Of a stretch of DNA of 42,069 nt, positions 7,147 through 16,211 are shown in pieces. Every line of letters starts with the position of its first letter. Position 1 is the stretch's first letter. Position numbers and translations under genes: made by a program. The notes below the pieces were generated by a model. That model saw only the letters and a list, made by a program, of their open reading frames with translations. It made no database searches and was not told the origin of the DNA. Source of the stretch: Verrucomicrobiaceae bacterium (GTDB lineage: Bacteria > Verrucomicrobiota > Verrucomicrobiia > Opitutales > Intestinicryptomonadaceae); contig SUVO01000021.1 in assembly GCA_015061955.1 (NCBI GenBank), forward strand, positions 1 through 42,069. The letters are read 5' to 3'.

Positions 7147-7165
7147 TAGGTAAACAGTTAACTTA
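7147..7165. promoter_or_regulatory. Imperfect dyad upstream of the LacI-type gene, possible operator
   Basis: TAGGTAAAC and GTTAACTTA flank a central A and match in 7 of 9 symmetric positions. The site ends 8 bp before the regulator start codon, a common place for an autoregulatory LacI-family operator. It lacks the central CG typical of many such operators, so this is a candidate only. Confidence 0.35.
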
Positions 7166-7173
7166 TTTTCATT

Positions 7174-8211
7174 ATGTCAGGCAACTCTAAATCAAACAAA
7201 CGCGCAACTATGGCTGATATTGCCAATATTTTGGGGATTTCAAAAGCATCGGTAAGTTTTGCTATGAAGGGCTCTCCTAAAATATCAAAAAAACTTCGCA
7301 CGAAAATTTTAAACACTGCAAATAAGTTAGGATACAAAAAAAATCCGATGCTTTCGGCTGTTCTTTCTACTATAAAAAATCAAGAAAAAAACAAATTTTT
7401 TGGTTGCATAGCCTTAATAAATGCAAACCCCAAACGCGATGCTTTTATTAAATATCCCATCTTTGAAAAATACGCAAACGGGGTAAAAGCTGAAGCCAAA
7501 AAATTAGGTTTTTCTATTTTTGAAGTTTGGTTACATTCTCCAAATCTTAATCCAACAAAATTAAAAGAAATTCTCGATGCTCGAGGCATCACTGGTGTCT
7601 TAGTTTTAGGACATACCCATTCAAACGTTTTTACACGAGAATACATCGACATTTTTAAAACACTAAAAGTTGTATCTATTGGCGTTAAGATTAAAAATTT
7701 AGACACCGACTGTGTTTGTGCCGACAAATTTCGTATTGCACATCATGCAACAACAAAGGTTATCTCGCTTGGTTTTAAGCGTCCAGCCTTAGTGCTTTCT
7801 GAAGAAATCGATAGTATTGTTGAAGGGCGTTTTTCTGGGGGTTTTATGTCGGCTCAATTGTTATTATCCGAAAGAAATCGTATTCCACCATTCTTAAAGT
7901 TGAGTTTAGCCATAAAAAAACCTAAGATATTTTCTGATTTTATTTCAAAATACAAGCCCGATGTTATTTTGTCGTTTTCAGAACATACCAACGAAACGTT
8001 AGAACGCATAAACGCAAGAATTCCATCAACTATAACTCAAATTCGATTAGAAAGCACTTCCGAAAAACACGATTGGCAAGCTATCGATTTAAACTACGAG
8101 GCTGTTGGTGCTACAGCAATGAAGCAACTTGCCGACTATGTAAACCGTCCTTTGAAAAACGAATTATACGATGTATCGCTAATGACCATTATTTCGCCCA
8201 AATGGGCGTAG
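7174..8211 (+). CDS. LacI-family transcriptional regulator
   Basis: The 345-aa protein has an N-terminal helix-turn-helix at about residues 10-35 (ATMADIANILGISKASVSFAMKG) and hinge-region residues (TANKLGYKKNPM). A periplasmic-binding-protein-like sensor domain follows, with the GVLVLG and DVILSFSE strands of that fold. Such proteins bind operators as dimers and respond to a sugar. It is followed after only about 50 bp by a GH127 gene and a YhcH-family gene on the same strand, so it probably controls this unit, and itself, in response to a breakdown product of the GH127 substrate. The ligand cannot be predicted. A possible operator lies directly upstream. Confidence 0.9.
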   Translation: MSGNSKSNKRATMADIANILGISKASVSFAMKGSPKISKKLRTKILNTANKLGYKKNPMLSAVLSTIKNQEKNKFFGCIALINANPKRDAFIKYPIFEKYANGVKAEAKKLGFSIFEVWLHSPNLNPTKLKEILDARGITGVLVLGHTHSNVFTREYIDIFKTLKVVSIGVKIKNLDTDCVCADKFRIAHHATTKVISLGFKRPALVLSEEIDSIVEGRFSGGFMSAQLLLSERNRIPPFLKLSLAIKKPKIFSDFISKYKPDVILSFSEHTNETLERINARIPSTITQIRLESTSEKHDWQAIDLNYEAVGATAMKQLADYVNRPLKNELYDVSLMTIISPKWA

Positions 8212-8269
8212 AATCTACTATCTTTTTTTCTTGAAAAACCCACAAAAAACCAATTTATTTAACATGTTT

Positions 8270-10318
8270 ATGAAAAAGCAAATATTACTACTTAGTTTAT
8301 GCATGGCAAGCTCTGTTTTTGGAGCAGAAAAAGCTATCGATTTAAAAGTTGAAGATAAATTTAAATCTCTGCCACCAAATTCAATTCGCTTATATGGTGT
8401 TATAGGTTCGGAATTAAATAGATCTATAAAAGGCATCACTGCAAAGAACGTCGACATGCTTGTGTATCCATTTAAAGTTCGTGCTGAAATGAACACATGG
8501 CGAAGCGAGTTTTGGGGTAAGTGGTTTACATCGTTAGCATGGGCATACGACTACACTTCAACTGCAGAAATCGACAAAATTTTAAAATACGCAACATCTG
8601 AATTGATTAAAACTCAAGATGCACAAGGCGCAATAAAAACCGTTGTTCCCGATTGGGAGTTTCGTCTGATGGGGCATCCTACAAATTTTGAAAACATGAC
8701 ATGGGACGTGTGGGGCAGAAAATACGTTCTATTAGGGCTTTTGGCTGAATACGAACGCACTTCCGACAAGCATGTACTCAACTCTGCAATGCGTCATGCC
8801 GACTACATAATTGAGCGTATTGGCGATGGTAAAAAGGATATCAGCGATATTGGTATGTGGTTTGGCATAGCCTCATCAAGTATTCTTGAGCCAATGGCGT
8901 TATTGTATCAGTATACAGGCGAAAAACGTTATTTCGACTTTGCCAATTACATAATTGAAAATCAGCATAAATCGAAGTTCGCCAACGACGTATTTAGAAA
9001 AATGCGTGATGGTTGGGTCATTACCGACGTATTCCACAAATCAGGCGATCCACGGTTTAAAAACTATGCCGCTGGTGGCTCAAAAGCATACGAAACTATG
9101 AGTTGTTTTGAAGGCTTGCTTGAAATGTACAGAGCAACTGGTAATCCAGATTATTTGAAGGCTTCTGAAAATTTGGCAAAGAGCGTTAGAGATACTGAAA
9201 TTGTTATTACTGGTTCGAGTAGTATTGATGAAAAATGGCGTCGTTCAAAACTTGAACAACACGCAAATACTGAGAACTGGCAAGAAACATGCGTAACAGC
9301 TACATGGATAAAACTTTGTACGCAATTGTTGCGTCTAACGGGAAACCCTGATTATATGGGCGATATAGAGCTTGCTGCGTATAATTCTATGATTGCCGCT
9401 CAGAATGACGATGGATCGTGGTGGTGTCATAATAGTCCAATAAATGGAACTCGAAAAGCCGCAAAAGCTCAGTGCAAACCAGGAGATACTGTTTGGCATT
9501 ATCGTGGAAAAATATCTCCAAATGAGCCAGAATTTGTTATGAATTGTTGTGTAGCAAGTGGACCTCGTGGTTTGTTCGCATTGCCAAAGTCGGCTTTTAT
9601 GACTTACAACAATGGTATTGTTGTAAATCTTTATGAAAATTCTACTGCAGTTGTTCCTGTAAATAACACAGAAGTTTTATTAACTATAAGCGATTTAGCA
9701 TGGGGCAGTAATAACACAGCAAAAATAACTGTATCGCCTAAGGCCGACATTCGCAAATTGCCACAATCGAAAATGCGTTTTGGTGTAAAACTTTATGTTC
9801 CACAATGGAGTAAAAACACAAAGATTTTGGTAAATGGCAAAGAAGTCGATTCTAAAATCGAAGCAGGAAAATACTGCGACATCAACAGAGCTTGGAAAAA
9901 AGGCGATGTAATTGAAGTTAAATTAGACGCTAAAGTGGAAATGTTAACACTTCCTGGTACTACCGATATTTTCTATCTAAAGTATGGTCCATTCGTGTTG
10001 AGTATGGACAAACGTTTTGAGAAGAACTTCGACAAACCAGCCGATATTGCCGACGTAAATGGTGTTGTAAATGCTAAAGGACTCATCATTTGTGGTAACC
10101 CAGTTATAGTAAGAGATGGGACATCGACATTCTTCGGACAAGGCGTAAGTTCTGTTGTTGCATTTGAAGTCCCATTAAAAGATGGATCAACACGCAGGTT
10201 TATAAACTATTCCGATGCAGGTGCTACATGGGATAGCAATTCAACTTTTACAACAATGTTTAAACGTAATGGTAATATAAAATACATTCCAGTTGGAAAT
10301 CTCTACAAAGGTAAATAA
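8270..10318 (+). CDS. Secreted GH127-type glycosidase (beta-L-arabinofuranosidase family)
   Basis: A signal peptide (MKKQILLLSLCMASSVFGA) supports the start at 8270. An in-frame ATG two codons upstream (8264) is equally possible, while an upstream TTG at 8231 is less likely. The mature protein is an (alpha/alpha)6-barrel enzyme of the DUF1680/GH127 type, seen in WDVWGRKYVLLGLLAEY, the ETC motif in NWQETCVTATWIKL, and the NCCVASGPR motif. In characterised GH127 enzymes the Glu and Cys residues of these motifs bind zinc and one Cys is the nucleophile; all are kept here. About 682 aa is normal for the family. The substrate may be terminal arabinofuranose or another sugar. Its stop overlaps the next start by one base (TAATG), so the two are co-translated. 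Confidence 0.85.
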   Translation: MKKQILLLSLCMASSVFGAEKAIDLKVEDKFKSLPPNSIRLYGVIGSELNRSIKGITAKNVDMLVYPFKVRAEMNTWRSEFWGKWFTSLAWAYDYTSTAEIDKILKYATSELIKTQDAQGAIKTVVPDWEFRLMGHPTNFENMTWDVWGRKYVLLGLLAEYERTSDKHVLNSAMRHADYIIERIGDGKKDISDIGMWFGIASSSILEPMALLYQYTGEKRYFDFANYIIENQHKSKFANDVFRKMRDGWVITDVFHKSGDPRFKNYAAGGSKAYETMSCFEGLLEMYRATGNPDYLKASENLAKSVRDTEIVITGSSSIDEKWRRSKLEQHANTENWQETCVTATWIKLCTQLLRLTGNPDYMGDIELAAYNSMIAAQNDDGSWWCHNSPINGTRKAAKAQCKPGDTVWHYRGKISPNEPEFVMNCCVASGPRGLFALPKSAFMTYNNGIVVNLYENSTAVVPVNNTEVLLTISDLAWGSNNTAKITVSPKADIRKLPQSKMRFGVKLYVPQWSKNTKILVNGKEVDSKIEAGKYCDINRAWKKGDVIEVKLDAKVEMLTLPGTTDIFYLKYGPFVLSMDKRFEKNFDKPADIADVNGVVNAKGLIICGNPVIVRDGTSTFFGQGVSSVVAFEVPLKDGSTRRFINYSDAGATWDSNSTFTTMFKRNGNIKYIPVGNLYKGK

Positions 10319-10797
10319 TGGATATAAAAACATATTCTTTAAACGATAAATCAACTCGCGATTTGCTTATAGCAGGTAATACGCTCTATGCAAAACTCTT
10401 TGAGTTTTTCGATTCGCATTCACTCGAAGAGCTTTCAAAAATGGAGGGCAAAGTAGTTATTGATAGCGACAAGCTCTTTGTAAATTTCATGACAAAAAAA
10501 TTAAAGAATATTCAAGACGCACGCTTGGAAGTTCATAATAAATACATAGATTTACAATTAGTTTTACAAGGTGCTGAAAGAATTGGCTTGCTTGAAAGAA
10601 ACGCTTGTAAAGACGTATCTGAAGACAGACTCGCTGAAAAAGATACTCTTTTGTATTCCGATAAATACACTGAATTTGTCGAGTTGCAACAAGGTCAGTA
10701 TGTAGTGCTTGATACCGATTGCGCACATGCTCCTTGTGTGAAATTTGGTGATTGCGATGGCGAAGTTATAAAGTGTGTTGCAAAAATTGCTAAATAA
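10318..10797 (+). CDS. YhcH/YjgK/YiaL (DUF386) family protein
   Basis: The 159-aa protein has the family motif EVHNKYIDLQLVLQGAERIG (about residues 76-95) and the late HAPCV segment, which form a cupin-like metal site. No signal peptide is present, so it acts in the cytoplasm. Family members occur in sugar acid and galactoside operons and are proposed to be sugar isomerases/anomerases or accessory subunits (EbgC). Here it is translationally coupled to a secreted GH127 enzyme and lies downstream of a LacI regulator, suggesting that it acts on the released sugar. It ends 5 bp before the convergent murB-like gene, with no terminator visible. Confidence 0.85.
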   Translation: MDIKTYSLNDKSTRDLLIAGNTLYAKLFEFFDSHSLEELSKMEGKVVIDSDKLFVNFMTKKLKNIQDARLEVHNKYIDLQLVLQGAERIGLLERNACKDVSEDRLAEKDTLLYSDKYTEFVELQQGQYVVLDTDCAHAPCVKFGDCDGEVIKCVAKIAK

Positions 10798-10802
10798 CAC
10801 AT

Positions 10803-11639
10803 TTATTCTACAAATATAATTTCAAATTTCAGGCGTTTGTGCAAAAGTTTGTGCAACGCCTTTATTGTTGTAAACATAAGCTTTAGCCAAAATGGATTCT
10901 TGCTTTTATTTTGAGCCCAATTTAGCTTTTTTTTGCTTAAACCACAGGGTAGTGGGGCAAAAATATAACGCACAAATTTTAAGATTTTTGCATTGTAGGT
11001 GTTGCACATAGAACCACAATTTGCCTGCGATAAATCTTGATTTTGCTTGGCCCATTCTAAACGTTCTTTTATGGGATTTGTATTTATTTCTTTTTTAGGG
11101 AATTCAAATACAGCCGATATTATAAAACATTTTTTTTGAAGAAACTCGCTTGTTCGATAATCAAAAAATATTTCTTCTTTATTCTTCTCAACTATTTTTT
11201 CTCCATCGAAATATTTAACCGATTTTATAAAATCGCTTATTTGCTTTGCTTCGGCTTTCCCACTACCAGCATTCATTGCTATAGCTCCACCAACTTGACA
11301 TGGTGCTGAAGCCAAATAATAACAGCAATCGCGTTTTTTAGACAATGTAAAATTAAGCAATTTTAGCATATCAACGCCTGCCGACACTTCAAACAAATCG
11401 TCTTTTATATGGTTTATGTATTGTGGCAGATTATTTTTTATGATGGCTGTTTTTATTTTTGAATTTTCAAAAAAAACATTTGAACCAGCCCCCAAAACAA
11501 AGCTTTTTAGTTTGTGATTTTTTACTAAATTAAAAGCTTCTGCTATCTGTGTTTCAGCAGAAATTTCTATATAAAATTCGGCATTATTCAAGGTTCTGAA
11601 TTTGCTCAATCCACGCCCGTTATACTGCCTGAATTCCAT
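10803..11639 (-). CDS. murB: MurB-like UDP-N-acetylenolpyruvoylglucosamine reductase, divergent
   Basis: The 278-aa protein has the FAD-binding signature FVLGAGSNVFF (about 47-57), SAPCQVGGAIAMNAG (111-125) and the YRTSEF motif (161-166) of MurB, which reduces UDP-GlcNAc-enolpyruvate to UDP-MurNAc. Ser210 in NCGSMCN occupies the place of the catalytic Ser of the GSxFKNP motif, but the following FKNP is replaced by MCNTY. The usual VSxKHxNFxxN block is not recognisable, so the last third is unusually divergent. It is the last gene of a minus-strand unit with purN and lies 3 bp after it, away from any mur cluster. It could be the only MurB or a divergent paralogue. Confidence 0.7.
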   Translation of the reverse strand: MEFRQYNGRGLSKFRTLNNAEFYIEISAETQIAEAFNLVKNHKLKSFVLGAGSNVFFENSKIKTAIIKNNLPQYINHIKDDLFEVSAGVDMLKLLNFTLSKKRDCCYYLASAPCQVGGAIAMNAGSGKAEAKQISDFIKSVKYFDGEKIVEKNKEEIFFDYRTSEFLQKKCFIISAVFEFPKKEINTNPIKERLEWAKQNQDLSQANCGSMCNTYNAKILKFVRYIFAPLPCGLSKKKLNWAQNKSKNPFWLKLMFTTIKALHKLLHKRLKFEIIFVE

Positions 11640-11642
11640 ATA

Positions 11643-12224
11643 TTACGAGAAATTTTTTGATAGGTTGCCTATAACTTCTACCATTAGTTTATGTTCAGCT
11701 TTGTGAACTTTTTCTTCCAACGTTTCTAAGGTATCGGTAGAGAGAATGTCAACAGGACTTTGTGCTATAATTGCACCACCATCTAATTCATTACTAACCC
11801 AATGAATAGAACATCCACTTTGTTTTTCGTTGGCTTCAAAAGCTCTTTTTATTGGGTCAAGACCTTTATATGCTGGAAGTAAACTTGGGTGTAAGTTTAT
11901 AGTTTTTAAGCCGAACTTACTAACAAAGGTTTCTGGTAAAATTCTCATAAATCCAGCAAGAACGATTAAGTCGGGATTATGTTGTTCTACAAATTCAATG
12001 TAGTGTTTTTCACTTTCTTCTGTAAAGCGTGCGCCTTTGCGAAGTGGATCGATAAACACTGCTTTTATTCCGAATTCTTCAGCAATTTTCAAAGCAGGTG
12101 CATCAGCAATATCACTAACTAAAGCCAGCACTTCAACATTAGACAAAGTTGCATCTTTTATAGCGTTAAAAATAGCACGAGCATTTGAGCCTCGGCCACT
12201 TGCAAATACTAAAATTTTCATCAT
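11643..12224 (-). CDS. purN: Phosphoribosylglycinamide formyltransferase (GAR transformylase)
   Basis: The 193-aa protein transfers the formyl group of 10-formyl-tetrahydrofolate to GAR in purine synthesis. The phosphate-binding loop FASGRGSN (7-14) is present. Catalytic Asn110 and His112 lie in TINLHPSLLPAYKG and Asp148 in the ELDGGAI motif, matching the E. coli Asn106/His108/Asp144 arrangement. Length is normal. The gene starts with two ATG codons; the first overlaps the TGA of the upstream gene (ATGA), so translation is probably coupled. The murB-like gene follows 3 bp after its stop. Confidence 0.95.
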   Translation of the reverse strand: MMKILVFASGRGSNARAIFNAIKDATLSNVEVLALVSDIADAPALKIAEEFGIKAVFIDPLRKGARFTEESEKHYIEFVEQHNPDLIVLAGFMRILPETFVSKFGLKTINLHPSLLPAYKGLDPIKRAFEANEKQSGCSIHWVSNELDGGAIIAQSPVDILSTDTLETLEEKVHKAEHKLMVEVIGNLSKNFS

Positions 12225-12949
12225 TTTTCAATATGTGAGAGTATTGCTCTCGATATAAATGGCATAGACATATTACATTCTTTTGCCAATTTTTCTAAGG
12301 TATTGTTTATATTTTGTTCTCCTATTTCCGAGAATTCAAAAGTTTCGTTTCTATTTATGTTTATGATATCTCGCGACGATGAAAAATCTAAATAAGAAAC
12401 GTTTTGTTTTTCTTTAGATGTTGTTTTTATTTTTACAACAAACTTATTTATTTTGCCGTTGTCAGTTTCTAATTCATCAGCAATTCCGTTTAGAAACTTT
12501 AAAATGTTAAATACTCGAGGTGTTATACGAACTGCGTTTAAATTTTCTATTTCCATCTCAAAACCAGTAATTTGAGGCTTTTTAGAGAAAACTGAAAGTG
12601 GCTTTATATAAACTTTTAATTTTTTAATTTCTAACATTTCTCTTTTGGCCACAATTGTTGCAAGTCCGTTTTCATTTTTAAAGTTTGAAGTATCGAACTC
12701 TGCCGAATTCAAAATTTTCAAATCTTCAAATACACATTCGCCCAATAGAGGATTTACTGTATATTTCGATACTATTGGCATTACTCCCGATACATTCGAC
12801 AATATCTTTTTCGATAGTGAATCGGTATAAATTATATAAGGCAATCGAATCATTCCAACAGATAACACTACCACAACAATACACGATATTATTGTAGCAA
12901 ACAAGAATCCGAATGGATTTTTTTGTATAAGTCTGAAAGTACCTCTCAT
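12221..12949 (-). CDS. Membrane-anchored AsmA-like protein, hypothetical
   Basis: The 242-aa protein has one N-terminal membrane segment (about residues 14-36, FLFATIISCIVVVVLSVGMI) and a large soluble domain that would face the periplasm. The stretch VNPLLGECVFEDLKILNSAEF resembles the repeated 'gly-x-leu...leu-x-asn' strands of AsmA/YhdP-type lipid-transport proteins, which are normally much longer, so this may be a short member. It overlaps purN by four bases and is the first gene of the unit, with a hairpin separating it from htpG. Function is not known; the AsmA relation is a weak inference. Confidence 0.55.
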   Translation of the reverse strand: MRGTFRLIQKNPFGFLFATIISCIVVVVLSVGMIRLPYIIYTDSLSKKILSNVSGVMPIVSKYTVNPLLGECVFEDLKILNSAEFDTSNFKNENGLATIVAKREMLEIKKLKVYIKPLSVFSKKPQITGFEMEIENLNAVRITPRVFNILKFLNGIADELETDNGKINKFVVKIKTTSKEKQNVSYLDFSSSRDIININRNETFEFSEIGEQNINNTLEKLAKECNMSMPFISRAILSHIEK

Positions 12950-12960
12950 AAAAAATATAT

Positions 12961-12990
12961 CTTCCCAAGCTTACACTAAAACTTGGGAAG
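12961..12990 (-). terminator. Hairpin between htpG and the AsmA-like gene
   Basis: CTTCCCAAG (12961-12969) pairs exactly with CTTGGGAAG (12982-12990) around a 12-nt loop. It lies just after the htpG stop and 11 bp before the start of the next minus-strand gene. It is followed on the minus strand by ATATATTTTTT. It probably ends or attenuates htpG transcription. Confidence 0.65.
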
Positions 12991-13002
12991 AGCAATCCTT
13001 TT

Positions 13003-14823
13003 TTAAGCTTTTATTTTTGCAAGTATTTCATTTAAGCGTTTCGACATTGCAGTAGTACTTTCTAATAAGCCAGCACTTAACATTGCGTTGTCGAATAATT
13101 GTTCGAGAACTAATTTTGCGAGTTCTGGAGACGAATTTCGCAAATTATCTAAGTTCTTTATGACATCGCTCGATGGATTTATTTCAAAGTTTACAACGGG
13201 CTTTGGTAGAGGTGCATCGGGATTCATAGCCTTTAACATTGCACGCATTTGTGGTGTTATAGAGTCGGTGTTCAACACAGCAACAGGGCTGTCGATAAGG
13301 CGACCTTGCGAAACAATTTCTTTTACTTTATCAGAACCTAGCGTTTCTTTTATCCATGTTTTTAGCGTTTCAACTTTTTCTGATGGTAGGGCATTCTTTT
13401 GTTCTTGAGGAATGTCGTCAAGCTTTACGTTTGCACTATCTACGCTTTCAAAATTCTTTTCTTCAAAGTTAATCAGATTACCCATCAAGAAGGTATCAAT
13501 TCCATCGTACATATACAGAACTTCAATTCCGCGAGCTGTAAATGCTTCTATGTATGGCGAAGCTTCGATTGCATTTCTATCTATACCAACGGCATAATAA
13601 ATGCTTTTTTGCGAGTCTTTCATTCTGCTTACATAATCTTCTAACGATACATAACTACCATCAGCAAATAAGCTTGATTGAAAACGCAACAACTTGCTTA
13701 AATCTTTGCGATTTTCAAAATCGGTAGCCGAGCCTTCTTTGATGAAATGCCCAAATTTCTTGAAAAATTCAGTATATTTGTCTGCGTCTTTTTTGGCGAC
13801 ATCAAGCAAATGTTTTATGAACTTTTTCAATACAACTTTGCCCAATTTCATAGTCAAACCACTATCTTGCATACTTTCGCGAGAAATATTTAGAGGAATA
13901 TCAGAACTATCAATCAAACCTTTTGCAAAGCGCATCCATTCTGGGAATAGATTTTTAGGCGATGGGTCTATAAGTACCTTTTTGCAGTAGAGAGCAACCT
14001 GACTTTCACTTTTGCCGAAGCCCATAAGTTCAGGATTTTCCGATGGAACATAAATTAAAGCATTCATTTCTAACGGAGCATCGGTTTTGAAATGCAGATA
14101 GTCGAGTGGATTTGTATACGAGTGCGTAAAGAATTTATAAAAGTCTTCGTATTGTTCTTTGGTAAGCTCCGATTTTGATTTTAGCCATATTGCTTGTTTC
14201 GTTTCGAGCTTTTCGCCATCAACTAATATTGGGAATTCAACAAACGAGCTGTATCGCGATAATATTGCTTTTATTCTATCTTTAGATGCAAATTCTTTAT
14301 AATCGGGTTTTAATGTTGCAACAATTTTTGTACCACGTTCAGATTTGTTAAAGTCTTCAATAGTAAAGTTTTCAGAACCATCGCATGCCCAATGTAGTCC
14401 CTCGCCGTTTTCCGATTTAGTATAAACATCTACTTTATCGGCAACCATAAACACGCTATAAAAACCAACACCAAACTGCCCAATTAAGCCATCGGTTAAA
14501 TTACCTTTGTTTTCTTTTAATGCGTTTACAAATGCTTTAGAGCCAGAGTGCGCAATTGTTCCCAAGTTTTCAATAAGCTCTTTGCTAGTCATACCAATAC
14601 CAGCGTCTTCAATTGAAAATGTGCCAGCTTTTTCATCGGTAGTAATTTTTATGTTTAGTTCTTCAGATGTTGCGCCACTGGACAATTTAGAGAAACGTTC
14701 TTTTTCGGAAGCGTCGGAGGCGTTTGAAACTAATTCACGCACAAAAATTTCTTTATCTGTGTACAATGAATTTATAACTATATCGAGTACTTGTTTTACT
14801 TCTGCTTGAAATTTATATTCCAT
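13003..14823 (-). CDS. htpG: Hsp90-family molecular chaperone HtpG
   Basis: The 606-aa cytoplasmic chaperone has the GHKL ATPase domain in order: ELVSNASDASEKERF (about 29-43), DAGIGMT (about 73-79), and GLIGQFGVGFYSVF (about 113-126). The middle-domain Arg in SRESMQDS, which contacts ATP, follows, and then a C-terminal dimerisation domain. Length is close to the E. coli protein (624 aa). It is transcribed away from the nucleoside deoxyribosyltransferase-like gene with a 98-bp AT-rich gap. I see no CIRCE element there, so heat-shock control by HrcA is not indicated. Confidence 0.97.
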   Translation of the reverse strand: MEYKFQAEVKQVLDIVINSLYTDKEIFVRELVSNASDASEKERFSKLSSGATSEELNIKITTDEKAGTFSIEDAGIGMTSKELIENLGTIAHSGSKAFVNALKENKGNLTDGLIGQFGVGFYSVFMVADKVDVYTKSENGEGLHWACDGSENFTIEDFNKSERGTKIVATLKPDYKEFASKDRIKAILSRYSSFVEFPILVDGEKLETKQAIWLKSKSELTKEQYEDFYKFFTHSYTNPLDYLHFKTDAPLEMNALIYVPSENPELMGFGKSESQVALYCKKVLIDPSPKNLFPEWMRFAKGLIDSSDIPLNISRESMQDSGLTMKLGKVVLKKFIKHLLDVAKKDADKYTEFFKKFGHFIKEGSATDFENRKDLSKLLRFQSSLFADGSYVSLEDYVSRMKDSQKSIYYAVGIDRNAIEASPYIEAFTARGIEVLYMYDGIDTFLMGNLINFEEKNFESVDSANVKLDDIPQEQKNALPSEKVETLKTWIKETLGSDKVKEIVSQGRLIDSPVAVLNTDSITPQMRAMLKAMNPDAPLPKPVVNFEINPSSDVIKNLDNLRNSSPELAKLVLEQLFDNAMLSAGLLESTTAMSKRLNEILAKIKA

Positions 14824-14921
14824 AATTTTGCTTATTAAATTGTTTTGTTATTATTTTTGTAAAATTAAAAATTTTTACTTTTTTAATTTACATACATCGT
14901 AAAAAATATTGCAATGAATAA

Positions 14922-15566
14922 ATGAAAAATAAACGCACATATTTTATTTATTTTGCTGGTGATTTGTTTAATGCAAAAGATTTGTTGGGTAATGCGGCAA
15001 TGGCTGATGCAATTTTTAGAGTTTCAAACGGGAAATATAAGTGCATTTTACCTCAAGACTTAGTTCAAGATAAAGCTCGTCCAAAAGATATTAGAGATTC
15101 GGATATATTAAATTTACTATCTGCCGATATTGCTATTTTTAATTTTGATGGTTCTGAACTTGATAGTGGCACAGTTGTTGAGTATATGTTTGCAAAATTT
15201 GCCGATATTCCAGCACTTCAACTTAGAACCGATTTTAGAAATGGTGGTGATTGTGTGAATGAAAATTCTGATACAGTATATCCACCGTGGAATTTAATGG
15301 CATCGTTCTATCCACGTAGCGAAGTTTTACTTTTAAACACAGCACAATATTATGCGCTTGTTGATGAAAAAGATTCTTTCAAACGTATGATGTGCGTTAT
15401 TGAAAATATGGCGAATAAAATTGTACCAGTTTTAGACAATCTGTTAAAAACAAAGCCACTAATGCAAAAAAAATCTAAGCAGGTTATTTACGATTGGTTA
15501 GCTACAATGCCAAGTTTAAATCCTAAAACCAAAACAAAACTTAAACGTATATTGTCTAAAAAATAA
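14922..15566 (+). CDS. Nucleoside 2-deoxyribosyltransferase-like protein
   Basis: The 214-aa protein opens with YFIYFAGDLFN, the N-terminal strand of the nucleoside 2-deoxyribosyltransferase fold. It has the core D-(I/L)LNLLSADIAIFNFDGSELDSGT-VVEYMFA, where Asp and Glu of DSGT..E bind and attack the deoxyribose, followed by the IPALQLRTDFR strand. Family enzymes exchange bases on deoxynucleosides or hydrolyse them in salvage. The C-terminal 60 residues form an added basic helical tail. It lies 37 bp before a small membrane protein gene on the same strand; the two may be co-transcribed. Confidence 0.75.
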   Translation: MKNKRTYFIYFAGDLFNAKDLLGNAAMADAIFRVSNGKYKCILPQDLVQDKARPKDIRDSDILNLLSADIAIFNFDGSELDSGTVVEYMFAKFADIPALQLRTDFRNGGDCVNENSDTVYPPWNLMASFYPRSEVLLLNTAQYYALVDEKDSFKRMMCVIENMANKIVPVLDNLLKTKPLMQKKSKQVIYDWLATMPSLNPKTKTKLKRILSKK

Positions 15567-15603
15567 CTTGCTAAAACAGTTTTTAATTTAATATTTTATA
15601 AAG

Positions 15604-16152
15604 ATGAATTCACAACTGAAAGCCGATAATCACAAAGGTCGCGGATTTTCTACAAAGATATTTGCGGTATTTTTTATTATTTCTATACTTTCGTTGGTGT
15701 ATTTTAATTTAATTCCAGAACACGATTTACATAGTATAGCATCGCAATTCCCAGAATTCAGCGAAACCAGTAGAAACGCGTTTGTGCATAGTTATAAAAT
15801 TTCTATTTCTGTTGCATTGTTTTTTATTGATGTAATTTTGGTTGGACCTTTTGCTTTTCTAAGTTATTTTGGCGACCACATAAAACCCAAACGTTATAAT
15901 GCTTTTTTCAATAATGTAAGCTTATTCGATGTTGGAATAGCACTTGCCTTAGCATTTACGCTAAACTTGGCATCGGCACACATTATTATTATTGGTAGTG
16001 TTAGCGATATTCGTTTAACAGTAGGAGAAATCTACACTATTGTAGGATTCAATATTGCCATTGATATTTTATGGGTGATATTTTGGCTTATAAAAATTTA
16101 CACATATTCTCCAGAGCAACGCAAGGAGCTTTCTAAATATGCTATCCGATAA
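15604..16152 (+). CDS. Hypothetical integral membrane protein, 4 TM
   Basis: The 182-aa protein has about four hydrophobic segments (near residues 20-38, 66-88, 105-128 and 140-162), with a loop after the first segment rich in acidic and polar residues. The C-terminus (YSPEQRKELSKYAIR) is cytoplasmic-like. I do not recognise a family. It follows the nucleoside deoxyribosyltransferase-like gene and ends just before a strong bidirectional terminator. Confidence 0.6.
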   Translation: MNSQLKADNHKGRGFSTKIFAVFFIISILSLVYFNLIPEHDLHSIASQFPEFSETSRNAFVHSYKISISVALFFIDVILVGPFAFLSYFGDHIKPKRYNAFFNNVSLFDVGIALALAFTLNLASAHIIIIGSVSDIRLTVGEIYTIVGFNIAIDILWVIFWLIKIYTYSPEQRKELSKYAIR

Positions 16153-16164
16153 TTTATATGATAT

Positions 16165-16211
16165 TAAACAAAAATAAAACGCAGTATTTTACTGCGTTTT
16201 ATTTTTGTTTA
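16165..16211. terminator. Bidirectional terminator with a 22-bp perfect stem
   Basis: Bases 16165-16186 pair exactly with 16190-16211 around a TTT loop. The core is ACGCAGTA / TACTGCGT, flanked by A-rich and T-rich arms. The right arm contains the stop codon of the GH92 gene. It sits between convergent genes and can terminate both. Confidence 0.9.

Noticed and set aside
8231..8269. TTG start for the GH127 gene
   Set aside because: It would place a charged segment before the signal peptide; starts at 8264 or 8270 give a normal one.
14824..14921. Heat-shock operator (CIRCE) upstream of htpG
   Set aside because: No inverted repeat of that type is present in the 98-bp gap.
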